A stretch of 45,845 nt of DNA, taken from contig CAZWFW010000003.1 of the NCBI GenBank assembly GCA_964633445.1, positions 1 to 45,845 on the forward strand, given 5' to 3'. Numbering within the stretch: the first letter of the stretch is position 1; the number at the start of each line of letters is the position of its first letter. Shown here one piece after another: positions 17,049 to 24,861 of the stretch. The notes below the pieces were generated by a model. That model did not search any database, had not been told where the DNA came from, and saw nothing but the letters and a program-made list of their open reading frames with translations. The DNA comes from CAZWFW01 sp964633445. Lineage in GTDB: Archaea; Undinarchaeota; CAZWFW01. Both the position numbers and the translations under genes were made by a program.

Positions 17049-17603
17049 ATGGGCACAAATGTTCCCTTAGAATATTTTTACAAAGTTTTGGCCCCAAGAC
17101 CTGTAGCTATAATTACTACAATAGATAAAGAAGGTAAAGTAAATGCTGCACCTTTTAGCTTTATTATGCCTTTATCCATGGAACCTGCGATGCTCTGCTT
17201 TGCAACGGACCCGGAGCATGATACCTACGCAAACATAAAGGAGGTTCCAGAATTTGTTGCCAATTTGCCTAAGGAGGAGATTGCGAAAAAATTGTGGATT
17301 ACTGGTAAAGAATTTCCGAAGGGGGTCAATGAGCTTGAAAAAGCTGAGTTAACGCAAATTTCTTCGAAAATGGTTAGACCACCTAGCATAAAAGAATGTT
17401 TTGCAAGGATTGAATGCAAAGTTGAAGACACTAGAGAATATGGTGATCATGCCCTAGTTGTGGGTAAAGTTGTTAATGTTGATGTAGATAGCAATTGTTA
17501 TAATCTTGATAAAAATTTGCTGAATGTTGATGCTGCAAAGCCTTTGCTGCATCTGGGAGGATCGAAGTTTGCTTTGCCTTTGAAAGTGATTGATGTAAGA
17601 TAG
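17049..17603 (+). CDS. Flavin reductase-like FMN-binding protein
   Basis: The 184-residue protein belongs to the flavin reductase-like (flavoredoxin-type) split-barrel family. Typical segments are APRPVAIITTID, NAAPFSFIMPLS and the long stretch through FVANLPKEEI. Such proteins bind FMN and reduce flavin or pass electrons with NAD(P)H or partner proteins. A TATA-like AAATATTAAA lies near 17021-17030, about 24 bases before the ATG. It is convergent with the CCA-enzyme gene, 16 bases away. Confidence 0.85.
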   Translation: MGTNVPLEYFYKVLAPRPVAIITTIDKEGKVNAAPFSFIMPLSMEPAMLCFATDPEHDTYANIKEVPEFVANLPKEEIAKKLWITGKEFPKGVNELEKAELTQISSKMVRPPSIKECFARIECKVEDTREYGDHALVVGKVVNVDVDSNCYNLDKNLLNVDAAKPLLHLGGSKFALPLKVIDVR

Positions 17604-17619
17604 CAATTGGTTAGAAAGT

Positions 17620-19011
17620 TTAAGGCAACCACCACAATTCCCCTTTCACATGCTCAGATAAAAGCAATAGAAACTCTTTATCTCTAACATCGATTTCATC
17701 ATTAATTTTAATATTAAAACCTCTGTTTAAGACCTTAGCAATGTACTTAGCAATACCTTGCCTAATAAGCGCTTCAGTCCCATAAGCTAGCTCCTTTCTT
17801 ATAAGATCCTCAATCCTAAAATATTTTCTTTTTACCAAAACAACCCATCTGTTTCTTTCAATCCACGGTTTAAGAACTGCAACATTAGAATTTTCGTATT
17901 TTTCAATAAACTTATCCCTATTTTTCGCACTTGTAGTTAGGGGAGGACCGTAATGCTTTTTTTCTTTGGATAATTTAAGGGTGTTAAGTTCAAAGAAAAT
18001 TACACAATTATTATTTGCCCAAACATCGCATTTTATAATTTTAAAATCCTTCTCAACATTCTGAATAAGTTTTGCTATAGCGTTTGCACTCCTCCTTAGC
18101 TGAGGCCAGAGAACATCCTCAACAACATTTGGCTTTTTGAAGATTATGAAAACGTAGCTTCTGTTCCTCAATAACTTTTTAACGTCAGACAAATTCACTT
18201 TAACCTTTGGAAAAAAGAAATTTCCAGACGGTTTTCTTAAAAATAGTTTAGAAGCTTTAACAAAGCGATTGAGACTCCTTTCAGATACCGCAGCTGCAAC
18301 ATTTCTATTTTTATCAACTGGATCAATAACTATAAGCGGCGCATTCTCAAATTTTTTTCTCAAGTCATTTGATAGGATGTCATAGTAATTTTCTATATCA
18401 ATAAAAACAGTAGATTTCCAATTTGCGGCATGTTTTATTAAATTTAGAAACGAGCCGTAGTGAATAATAAGGAGCTCGCAGAGGTAGCCCGAGAAACCCT
18501 GAATTTTTGCTTCAGCACCATAGATACCTAAGCTTTTTAAGAATTTCTTAAGAATGAGAACATCATCCGTATTCTTTAGCTTTCTTCTCACGTAATCCAC
18601 ATGAAACGGTGTTCTATCTACTGCAGATTTTACATGCTTTGTTGAGCTAATGCGATACGCTGGCACGACATCGAAAGTAATTTTACCAATTTTAACCTTT
18701 GCATAAGGATGCTCGGCATATGCTATCTCATAACTTCCCCCAAATTCCCTTGCAAGCTCCTTACCAACTTTTTTGCTGAATTCATCAAAATATTTCTTAT
18801 TAACTGATTCGTCAAAAAAGACGAATATATCCACCTCTTTATTATCAGCGAGAATCGTCCCCTTTGCCAGAGAACCCATTAATCTAGCGTCATATCCTTT
18901 ATCCTTAAGAAAACTTATAATTCTGTCAGACTCTTTAAACAAAGCCTCTATTTGATCCTTTCTCGGTTTTATCTTCTTTAGCACACTACTAAGCAGGCTG
19001 TCTACATCCAT
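17620..19011 (-). CDS. cca: Archaeal (class I) CCA-adding tRNA nucleotidyltransferase
   Basis: This enzyme builds or repairs the 3' CCA end of tRNAs. The 463 residues carry the class I nucleotidyltransferase motif: GS at 46-47, then E59 and D61 in KEVDIFVFF and the third acid D114 in ITFDVVPAY. E59 and D61 fall at the numbering of the characterised Archaeoglobus enzyme. The central helical domain (IQGFSGYLCELLIIHYGSF) and tail domains complete the family length. It is divergent from the DUF357 gene. Confidence 0.92.
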   Translation of the reverse strand: MDVDSLLSSVLKKIKPRKDQIEALFKESDRIISFLKDKGYDARLMGSLAKGTILADNKEVDIFVFFDESVNKKYFDEFSKKVGKELAREFGGSYEIAYAEHPYAKVKIGKITFDVVPAYRISSTKHVKSAVDRTPFHVDYVRRKLKNTDDVLILKKFLKSLGIYGAEAKIQGFSGYLCELLIIHYGSFLNLIKHAANWKSTVFIDIENYYDILSNDLRKKFENAPLIVIDPVDKNRNVAAAVSERSLNRFVKASKLFLRKPSGNFFFPKVKVNLSDVKKLLRNRSYVFIIFKKPNVVEDVLWPQLRRSANAIAKLIQNVEKDFKIIKCDVWANNNCVIFFELNTLKLSKEKKHYGPPLTTSAKNRDKFIEKYENSNVAVLKPWIERNRWVVLVKRKYFRIEDLIRKELAYGTEALIRQGIAKYIAKVLNRGFNIKINDEIDVRDKEFLLLLSEHVKGELWWLP

Positions 19012-19046
19012 ATCAAAGAAATAAATGCACTAACGTTTATTTTTTA

Positions 19047-19307
19047 ATGTCGACTGAGAAACTTCTTAAGAAAAAGTTGGAGATATACTTAAACAAAGCA
19101 AAGAGTCTCTTTGATAGCGTAGAAGCTGTTGATGAGAAGGGAAAAAGGTTTAGGGAGATGGCTCTATGCTACTATAAAGATGCTCTATATTTCTATAACA
19201 AAAAGAATTACATTGATGCATTAGCAGCACTAGAATATGCAGAAGGGTGGTTGGATGCGGGAATAGAAGCTGGGTTTTTAGTCATTAAAGCTAAAGAGGA
19301 AGATTAA
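19047..19307 (+). CDS. DUF357 family protein
   Basis: The 86-residue helical protein matches the archaeal DUF357 family, with a helical N-terminus and the signature ALYFYNKKNYIDALAALEYA followed by EGWLDAG. The function of the family is not known to me. Its 3' end overlaps the convergent tatD gene by 17 bases. Confidence 0.8.
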   Translation: MSTEKLLKKKLEIYLNKAKSLFDSVEAVDEKGKRFREMALCYYKDALYFYNKKNYIDALAALEYAEGWLDAGIEAGFLVIKAKEED

Positions 19308-20058
19308 AAAGATGTTTAGCGTTTTCAATCAATTGCTCGGAAATTTTCTCAAGGGAAATATTCTTTAGTTTTGCTAACTCATTTCCAACCTCAACAACAT
19401 CATAGGGATACGCTATTCTACCTCTGTAGGCTACGGGAGAGTCTGATTCTACGAGTAGATACTCTAGGGGTGTTTCTTTGGCTACATTGATCACTCTTAA
19501 ATCATACCTAATAGCTGGGGTAACCGAAACATAATATCCCTGATCCAGAGCTACTTTAAGCACATCTATGCTTCCGGAAAACCAGTGAAGCAGCACTTTC
19601 TTGCAGCCCCATTCTACCAACAAATTTACGGCATCTCTCTGAGCATCTCTTGAGTGTACAACTACTGGAATACTTAACTTCTTTGCCTCTTCAACAAACT
19701 CCTTGAAAACATTTATCTGAAAATTTTTCTCGTCATTGTTTGCTAGGATTTTATAATCTAGACCAATTTCTCCTATGGCTATGATCTTTCCCTTATTTTC
19801 TTTAATCAAGCTCAGGACACGCTTATGATCTCCACTATCTTTTCTAACTGTACACGGATGTGTTCCTATTGCTGCAAAAACTTCTCTGTACTTATCTTGA
19901 AGTTCTAGAGTGGTTTTAGCAGATGGGTAATCTAGAGAGTTGCATATCATTGCCACAACACCACTTTCCCTACATTTGCTTATGACTTCATCAACTTTTC
20001 CTAGAACCTCTTTCTCAGTGAGATGACAGTGGGCGTCAACAAATTTTTTAGGCTCCAT
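19291..20058 (-). CDS. TatD-family metal-dependent hydrolase/DNase
   Basis: The 255-residue protein has the TatD metal-binding order: HxH at H10 and H12 (VDAHCHL), a central Glu in IGEIGLDY, histidines in VVHSRDA and LLHWFSG, and the late Asp in LVESDSP. Family members are TIM-barrel hydrolases reported to act as 3'-5' exonucleases. The 3' end overlaps DUF357 by 17 bases in opposite orientation. It is divergent from the PCNA operon and seems to share its AT-rich promoter region. Confidence 0.87.
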   Translation of the reverse strand: MEPKKFVDAHCHLTEKEVLGKVDEVISKCRESGVVAMICNSLDYPSAKTTLELQDKYREVFAAIGTHPCTVRKDSGDHKRVLSLIKENKGKIIAIGEIGLDYKILANNDEKNFQINVFKEFVEEAKKLSIPVVVHSRDAQRDAVNLLVEWGCKKVLLHWFSGSIDVLKVALDQGYYVSVTPAIRYDLRVINVAKETPLEYLLVESDSPVAYRGRIAYPYDVVEVGNELAKLKNISLEKISEQLIENAKHLFNLPL

Positions 20059-20076
20059 TTTTAATTAATTGAATAA

Positions 20077-20090
20077 TTTATATTAATTAT
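20077..20090. promoter_or_regulatory. Overlapping divergent TATA boxes, tatD and PCNA operon
   Basis: TTTATATTAATTAT can be read as a TATA box on both strands. On the minus strand it is about 25 bases before the tatD ATG (20058). On the plus strand it is about 43 bases before ATG 20124, predicting a short leader that includes GGGGTGA at 20111-20117, a Shine-Dalgarno match six bases before that start. Competition or coupling between the two directions is an inference. Confidence 0.42.
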
Positions 20091-20123
20091 AATATTCATT
20101 CTAAATAATGGGGGTGAAATCGA

Positions 20124-20327
20124 ATGGTGAAAAAAAGATTGAGGAAGGTTTATGAAGCTGGCTCAGTTGCAGGGGCTTTGCTAGTGGCATTGGGTGTTTT
20201 GTTGCTAGGTTTAGAGCTTGCTGCAAAATTTGCCAGTACCCCCTTGGTAGCATCAATAACACTTGTAGCTGCAGGAGTAGTTTTAGTGGTGATATTTGAA
20301 ACATTACTACTTACAGTCGAGAAATGA
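20124..20327 (+). CDS. Small two-helix membrane protein leading the PCNA operon
   Basis: Not recognised. The 67-residue protein has a basic start (MVKKRLRKVYEAG), a hydrophobic helix at about 13-34 and another at about 40-62, with a short link between. The start is supported by GGGGTGA at a spacing of six bases. Its end overlaps the OB-fold gene as ATGA, so the two are translationally coupled. A membrane protein opening a replication operon is unusual and no role can be assigned. Confidence 0.7.
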   Translation: MVKKRLRKVYEAGSVAGALLVALGVLLLGLELAAKFASTPLVASITLVAAGVVLVVIFETLLLTVEK

Positions 20328-20641
20328 TAAGAAGGGCCCCTGCTGTTGAGAAATCCATAGCAAAGATAAGAAAGGATGATTTAAGGGTAAGGGTTTTGGG
20401 AACTGTTATTGAAAAGCAGGAGGATATTCTTGTTATTGATGACGGTACTGGGCAGCTAACTGTATATTTCGCGGATCCTAACTCAATAAAAGATTTGAAG
20501 CAAGGAGACTTAGCAATTGTTGTGGGAAGACCTCTCGAGAAAGGATATTTAGATGGTGAAATTGCTATAAAGCCAAAGATAAATATAAACCTTTATAATA
20601 AAGTTAAAAAAATTGTTGAGGATGCAGGGGGTGTGTTGTGA
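20324..20641 (+). CDS. OB-fold nucleic-acid-binding-like protein
   Basis: The 105-residue product reads as a single OB fold: strands RVRVLGTVIEKQEDILVIDD, GQLTVYFADP, a DLKQGDLAIVVGRPL turn, then YLDGEIAIKPKI and a C-terminal helix. The VIDDGTG segment is the pattern seen in RPA/Ssb-like and tRNA-anticodon-type OB folds. Position beside PCNA suggests a single-strand DNA-binding or replication-accessory role, but this is inference. Its TGA overlaps the ATG of the next small gene (TGATG). Confidence 0.72.
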   Translation: MIRRAPAVEKSIAKIRKDDLRVRVLGTVIEKQEDILVIDDGTGQLTVYFADPNSIKDLKQGDLAIVVGRPLEKGYLDGEIAIKPKININLYNKVKKIVEDAGGVL

Positions 20642-20778
20642 TGGAGGTCTCAAATGTTTTTCAAATGTTTCAGGAGGGTTTTAATAATATTATGGGTTGC
20701 GGTATGCCATGTTATTTAATATTAGGTTTGGCATTCCTATTAGGATTTATAATTGCGTGGAAGAAGTATCATGTTTAG
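20641..20778 (+). CDS. 45-residue single-helix membrane protein
   Basis: A small gene of 45 codons, start ATG 20641 in the TGATG junction with the OB-fold gene and stop TAG at 20776-20778. The product begins MEVSNVFQMFQEGF, has a CGMPC motif (two cysteines) and then one hydrophobic helix (YLILGLAFLLGFIIAW) before a basic end KKYHV. It overlaps the PCNA start by eight bases. The tight coupling on both sides supports it being translated, but no family is recognised. Confidence 0.62.
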   Translation: MEVSNVFQMFQEGFNNIMGCGMPCYLILGLAFLLGFIIAWKKYHV

Positions 20779-21502
20779 AGCAGCATTGCCAGAGGCTGGA
20801 TTACTGAAGGAAAGCATGAATGTTGTTTCTAGTTTGATTACCGAGGGAGTCTTTAATCTTAAAAAGGATGGTATAGAGCTAATTGCCATAGATTCGGCGA
20901 ATGTAGCAATGGTGGAATTCAGACTCCATCAAATGGCATTCGAAATATACGAAATCGATAAGGAGGCGAGTGTTGGTATCAATTTCGATGATCTGCAAAC
21001 TGTGATGAAGCGTGCTAAAAAAACAAACAGAATAGAGCTCGAGGTTGATAAACAGCTTAAAATTACAATTGGCGGAAGAAGAAGTTTCTACCTACCGCTA
21101 CTCGATATAAAGCAAAATATTCCAAATATACCGAAGTTAGAATTTTTGGCAAAGGCTGAGGTCAGAGCTAGTTTTTTGCTTGATAGCATTGCTGATGCTA
21201 AGCAAATTTCTGATGCTGCTATATTCGAAGCTAATGAAAATGAATTTAAAATAAAAGCAAGAGGGGATAACAGAGAGGTTGAGGCGAAACTAGTAAGGGG
21301 GGATGAAGATTTGATATCTTTAGAGGTTAAAAACCCTGCGAAGTCTATGTTTCCGATAGATTATTTAGAAAAAATGGTTAAGGCCAGTAAACTTGTTGAT
21401 ACAGCAGTAGTAAAGCTTGGTAATGATTATCCTATGAGATTGGAGTTTAGTTTAGTCGACAGACTGGATCTAAGTTTCATTTTGGCTCCGAGAATTGAGT
21501 AG
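20771..21502 (+). CDS. pcn: PCNA sliding clamp
   Basis: PCNA forms the ring that tethers polymerase, ligase and other enzymes to DNA. From ATG 20771 the protein is 243 residues, the family size, starting MFRAALPEA. Typical segments include KKDGIELIAIDSANVAMVEF, the interdomain region near SFYLPLLDI and the C-terminal LEFSLVDRLDLSFILAPRIE. A longer frame from TTG 20753 exists, but the ATG matches family length and has GGAAGAAG just upstream. It overlaps the tiny membrane gene by eight bases. Confidence 0.93.
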   Translation: MFRAALPEAGLLKESMNVVSSLITEGVFNLKKDGIELIAIDSANVAMVEFRLHQMAFEIYEIDKEASVGINFDDLQTVMKRAKKTNRIELEVDKQLKITIGGRRSFYLPLLDIKQNIPNIPKLEFLAKAEVRASFLLDSIADAKQISDAAIFEANENEFKIKARGDNREVEAKLVRGDEDLISLEVKNPAKSMFPIDYLEKMVKASKLVDTAVVKLGNDYPMRLEFSLVDRLDLSFILAPRIE

Positions 21503-21523
21503 ATTTTTCCACTTTTAAATTTA

Positions 21524-21550
21524 ATTTTAAATTAGCATATCTCTTTTTTT
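21524..21550 (+). promoter_or_regulatory. Possible internal promoter and T-run between PCNA and primase
   Basis: The 56-base gap after PCNA holds ATTTTAAATT at 21524-21533, about 30 bases before the primase GTG start, and a run of seven T at 21544-21550. The first fits a leaderless promoter for primase and the following genes. The second could partly terminate PCNA transcripts. The operon may therefore have two transcription units. Called from spacing only. Confidence 0.35.
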
Positions 21551-21558
21551 CATGTAAG

Positions 21559-22833
21559 GTGTATAAGGAGCAAATTGAAGAGTATTATGCAAAAGATAAT
21601 ATTTGTGAAATCATCGCAGAGGTAGCCGCAAATAGAGAAGTTGTACCTATCTACACAGACGGTAGTTTTGGTAAAAGACCCTCTATTGTTAATTATGCTA
21701 AGGATGTAGAGGAATTAATTAAAGAAGGTGCGGTATCGTTTCATGGTTCTGTAGAAAGATGGTATAACCCTATGTTGCTTAGGACTGATATGAAAAAAAG
21801 CGAATACGATGAATTACGAAAGGGGTGGGATTTGGTTATAGATATAGATGCTAAAAGTCTTGAATATGCAAAAGTTGCTGCGAAACTATTCGTTAGTCTT
21901 TTGAAAAGTTATGATATATCATCCTTCACAGTCAAATTTTCTGGAAGAAGGGGATGGCATATTGCAATACCGTATGAGGCTTTTCCTCAGGAGATAAATG
22001 GTAAACCCACAAAACTGGAATTTCCGAGACTTCCCAGAATAATAATCAGCTACATGAAAAAAATCGTAGAAAATGAGCTCAGAAAAAGAATAGAAAGAAT
22101 CAAAGGCGTGCAAATATCAGATCCCTACAGATATGTTGAGGTAGATACCAATGTTATTAGCGTGAGGCACTTATTTAGGCTTCCTTACTCTCTGCACACA
22201 TCAACATGGCTTGTTAGTTTGCCAATAAGCTATAAGAAAATTGAAGGATTTGAAATAGATGAAGCAAGGCCAGAAGTCGTTAAGGTCAAGGAAAAATTTC
22301 TTGTTGTGGAAGCTACACCCGAGGAAGCCACAGAACTTGTAAGAAATGCTGTATTCTGGTATGAGGAGTATAGGGAAAGAAAAAGGGAAGTGGAGACTGC
22401 AGAAAGGGACGTAGAGATGAAAATTAAGGAAAAGCCTAGAAAAGCCGTAGATCCCAAATATTTTCCACCTTGCATAAAGAAAATTATGGAGGGACTGGAT
22501 GATGGTAGAAAGAGAGCTGTCTTTGTTCTAACAACATTTCTCTATTATATGGGATGGTCGCTGGAAAAAATTGAGAAGTTTTTGTATGAGGAATGGAACA
22601 AAAGAAATCGTGAACCCCTAAGGGAAAGCGTTATAAGGGCTAGTTTGAGGCATCAAAAGAGAAGGTTAGAAAAGAAACTGGACGTACAACTCCCTCCAAA
22701 CTGTGATCATGAAAATTATTATAAAGGTATGGGTGTTTGTGAACCAGACAACATTTGTGAAGGTATAAGAAACCCTTTGACTTATGCATTAAAAAGGATG
22801 AAATTAGAAAAAAATTACAAAACTAGGAAATGA
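21559..22833 (+). CDS. Fused DNA primase: PriS core plus PriL Fe-S domain
   Basis: The enzyme makes primers for replication. Residues 1 to about 290 are the small-subunit catalytic core, with catalytic acids D95 and D97 in VIDIDAK and SGRRGWHI at 128-135. Residues about 300-424 are the large-subunit C-terminal Fe-S domain: C305 (FPPCIK), C382 (PPNC), C394 (GVC) and C400 (NIC), ending IRNPLTYALKR. The rest of PriL is missing. A one-polypeptide primase like this is known from Nanoarchaeum and related DPANN lineages. It starts at GTG 21559 and overlaps GINS by four bases (ATGA). Confidence 0.88.
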   Translation: MYKEQIEEYYAKDNICEIIAEVAANREVVPIYTDGSFGKRPSIVNYAKDVEELIKEGAVSFHGSVERWYNPMLLRTDMKKSEYDELRKGWDLVIDIDAKSLEYAKVAAKLFVSLLKSYDISSFTVKFSGRRGWHIAIPYEAFPQEINGKPTKLEFPRLPRIIISYMKKIVENELRKRIERIKGVQISDPYRYVEVDTNVISVRHLFRLPYSLHTSTWLVSLPISYKKIEGFEIDEARPEVVKVKEKFLVVEATPEEATELVRNAVFWYEEYRERKREVETAERDVEMKIKEKPRKAVDPKYFPPCIKKIMEGLDDGRKRAVFVLTTFLYYMGWSLEKIEKFLYEEWNKRNREPLRESVIRASLRHQKRRLEKKLDVQLPPNCDHENYYKGMGVCEPDNICEGIRNPLTYALKRMKLEKNYKTRK

Positions 22834-23453
22834 CTGTAACATACGAAATATTGCGCGAAATAAAAAGAAAGGAAGAGAAAAGTCAGAAACTCCAGTCATT
22901 ACCAGAGAATTTCTATGAAGAAGTGAGGAAATATATAGAGGAAAAATTAAAAGTTTCTTCGCAAAGGATAACCTCTGATTTACATAGGAAAGAGCTTGAG
23001 AATGCCATAGAAACTTTTCAGAAAATATTAAAGTTAAGAATAAGGAAAATTCTTGAGGAAGCTATAGGATCCATTTTATGTGACTATGAGGCTAAAGTAG
23101 ATAGTATGGCTAATGAAGAGAAGAAATTTTTTGAAGAGCTGCAAAAAGTCATGAAAAAACATACAACAAAACTCTTTTCATACTCATCTCTAAGCGTTGA
23201 GGAAGGTGGGGAGAAAGATATTAAGGAAGCTGGTGGAGAGGATGTCGCAACAGATGCTGATATTAAGGAAAAGAATAATGAAGTTGAAATCCGAAAAATG
23301 AAAGTTAGGTTTTTAAGGAATTTTCCTTCAATTTTAGGCACAGATTTGAAAGCATATGGTCCTTTTACAGAGGGTGATGTGGTAGAGCTTCCTGAAAGGA
23401 ATGCTAAGATATTTATAGAAAAGAAAATAGCAATTCAATATGAAGCTACCTAA
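22830..23453 (+). CDS. GINS complex subunit
   Basis: Archaeal GINS links MCM helicase and primase or polymerase at the fork. The 207-residue protein has a helical A domain (about 1-110), an acidic low-complexity linker (about 125-155) and a small C-terminal beta domain (about 157-205, MKVRFLRNFPSILGTDLKAY, GPFTEGDVVELP). That order, A then B, is the Gins15/Gins51 type. It follows primase with ATGA overlap, an arrangement common in archaea, and overlaps L44e by 14 bases. Confidence 0.85.
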   Translation: MTVTYEILREIKRKEEKSQKLQSLPENFYEEVRKYIEEKLKVSSQRITSDLHRKELENAIETFQKILKLRIRKILEEAIGSILCDYEAKVDSMANEEKKFFEELQKVMKKHTTKLFSYSSLSVEEGGEKDIKEAGGEDVATDADIKEKNNEVEIRKMKVRFLRNFPSILGTDLKAYGPFTEGDVVELPERNAKIFIEKKIAIQYEAT

Positions 23454-23718
23454 GGAGATAAAGACATACTGTCCATTTTGTAGGAAACATACAATTCACG
23501 TAGTATCTGAGGTTAGAAAAAGGAAGGCAAGCGAACTTACTTGGGGACAGAGACAATTTAGAAGGATATTAAGTGGTTATGGCGGTTATCCAAGACCTTT
23601 GCCAAAACATGAGAAAACTATAAAAAAGAGAGATTTAAGATATCAATGCAAGGAATGTAAAAGAAAGCATACTAAAGGTAAGGGTTTCCGCGTTAAGAGG
23701 CTCGAGATAGTGGGGTGA
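23440..23718 (+). CDS. rpl44e: Large ribosomal subunit protein eL42 (L44e)
   Basis: The 92-residue protein has both zinc-ribbon halves, CPFC near residue 11 and CKEC near 72, with the basic centre typical of L44e (GYGGYPRPLPKHEKTIKKRD). It binds near the ribosomal E site. It begins inside the end of GINS and overlaps S27e by four bases, as in the conserved archaeal L44e-S27e-aIF2-alpha-Nop10 order. Confidence 0.95.
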   Translation: MKLPKEIKTYCPFCRKHTIHVVSEVRKRKASELTWGQRQFRRILSGYGGYPRPLPKHEKTIKKRDLRYQCKECKRKHTKGKGFRVKRLEIVG

Positions 23719-23912
23719 TCAAAATGAAAGATATTATAAGAAAACCTAGGAGTAAATTCCTTAAAGTAGAGTGCTTTGCATGTGGAAATCAGCAAATAAT
23801 TTTTAGTCATGCTTCTACGGTGGTTAAATGCCTAGCATGTGAGGCAACTCTAGCAAAGCCAAAGGGCGGGAAGGCAGAGATCAAAGCAAAAGTTTTGCAA
23901 GTTATTGGGTGA
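23715..23912 (+). CDS. rps27e: Small ribosomal subunit protein eS27
   Basis: The 65-residue zinc-ribbon protein shows CFAC and CLAC pairs in VECFACGNQQIIFSHASTVV and VVKCLACEATLAKPKGG, the family signature. Its start overlaps the L44e stop and its stop overlaps aIF2-alpha. A Met-Ile-Lys-Met beginning gives two possible starts three codons apart; the second (MKDIIRKPRS) matches family length equally well. Confidence 0.95.
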   Translation: MIKMKDIIRKPRSKFLKVECFACGNQQIIFSHASTVVKCLACEATLAKPKGGKAEIKAKVLQVIG

Positions 23913-24709
23913 TGACTTTGAAATTTTATTTTAGAGAATGGCCTGATGAAGGGGAGGTAGTTATAGTTAAAATTACCAGAGTAATGCCATATGGCGCCTT
24001 TGCATCCTTAGAGGAGTTTAAGGATAAGGAAGGATTTATCCATATCTCTGAAATTTCTCCGAAATGGGTTAAAAATATTAGAGATTATGTTAGGGAGGGT
24101 ATGTATGTTGTTGCCAAGGTGATAAAGATTAATAAGGTGAAGGGGCATATAGATTTGAGCATCAAAAGAGTTAAGAAGTTTGAGAGGGAAAATAAGTTGG
24201 AGGAGTGGAAAAAGGAAAAAAGAGCATTAAAACTCCTAGAGTTGCTTATGAAAACAAGAGGTTTTGATAGGAAGGAGGTTGAGAAGATAGCTAAAATCAT
24301 ATACGAAAGATATGGTTGCCTATACACGCCATTTGAAGAATGCGTTTACAAGAAGAGACCTTTCCACGAGATTCTAAGAAAGGACATTGCCGATGCCTTA
24401 ACGGAAATCGCCCTTAAAAGTATTGAACCCAGGCATGTGAGGATTCAGGGCTACTTTGAGCTAACTACTAGAGATCCTAGGGGTATTGAGATCATTAAAA
24501 AAGCTTTGGGTAAGGTAAAGGAGATTAAAGTAAGTGACAGTGATGCAAGGATAGAGTTGTTTTATGATGGTGCACCTAAGTACAAAATTTTTGTTTATGC
24601 AACTGACTATAAAGCAGCTGAGAGAATCATGAAGGAGGCTTATGAGAAAGTCTTGGATTATTTTAAAAAACTGGGCGGTGTCGGTTCCTTTCATAGAATA
24701 AGGGAGTAA
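23909..24709 (+). CDS. Translation initiation factor aIF2 alpha subunit
   Basis: aIF2-alpha is part of the heterotrimer that brings initiator tRNA to the ribosome. The 266 residues carry an N-terminal S1-type OB fold (about 10-88, with GAFASLEEF and EGFIHISEI), a helical centre and a C-terminal alpha/beta domain (about 175-266). Length is normal. It is in the conserved operon before nop10, whose ATG overlaps this stop as TAATG. Confidence 0.93.
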   Translation: MMTLKFYFREWPDEGEVVIVKITRVMPYGAFASLEEFKDKEGFIHISEISPKWVKNIRDYVREGMYVVAKVIKINKVKGHIDLSIKRVKKFERENKLEEWKKEKRALKLLELLMKTRGFDRKEVEKIAKIIYERYGCLYTPFEECVYKKRPFHEILRKDIADALTEIALKSIEPRHVRIQGYFELTTRDPRGIEIIKKALGKVKEIKVSDSDARIELFYDGAPKYKIFVYATDYKAAERIMKEAYEKVLDYFKKLGGVGSFHRIRE

Positions 24710-24861
24710 TGGATAGAATTAGAAGGTGTACCAAGTGTAAAAGATACACGCTAAAAAAATATTGCCCTTTATGTAAACATGAAACCAAAACTGCTCATCC
24801 TCCCAAATTTAGCTTAAAGAAAGAGTTAAAATATATAAAGTATAAAGTTTTGATAGAATGA
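24709..24861 (+). CDS. nop10: Nop10 H/ACA ribonucleoprotein subunit
   Basis: Nop10 is a tiny zinc-binding subunit of the H/ACA pseudouridine synthase with Cbf5, Gar1 and L7Ae. The 50-residue protein starts at ATG 24709 in a TAATG junction and shows the two metal pairs CTKC (7 and 10) and CPLC (19 and 22), then the conserved KTAHPPKFS. The stop TGA overlaps the PAC2 gene as ATGA. Confidence 0.93.
   Translation: MDRIRRCTKCKRYTLKKYCPLCKHETKTAHPPKFSLKKELKYIKYKVLIE

Noticed and set aside
20753..20770. Longer PCNA form starting at TTG 20753
   Set aside because: PCNA families start at the MFRA-type sequence; ATG 20771 gives the normal length and has a purine-rich stretch directly upstream.
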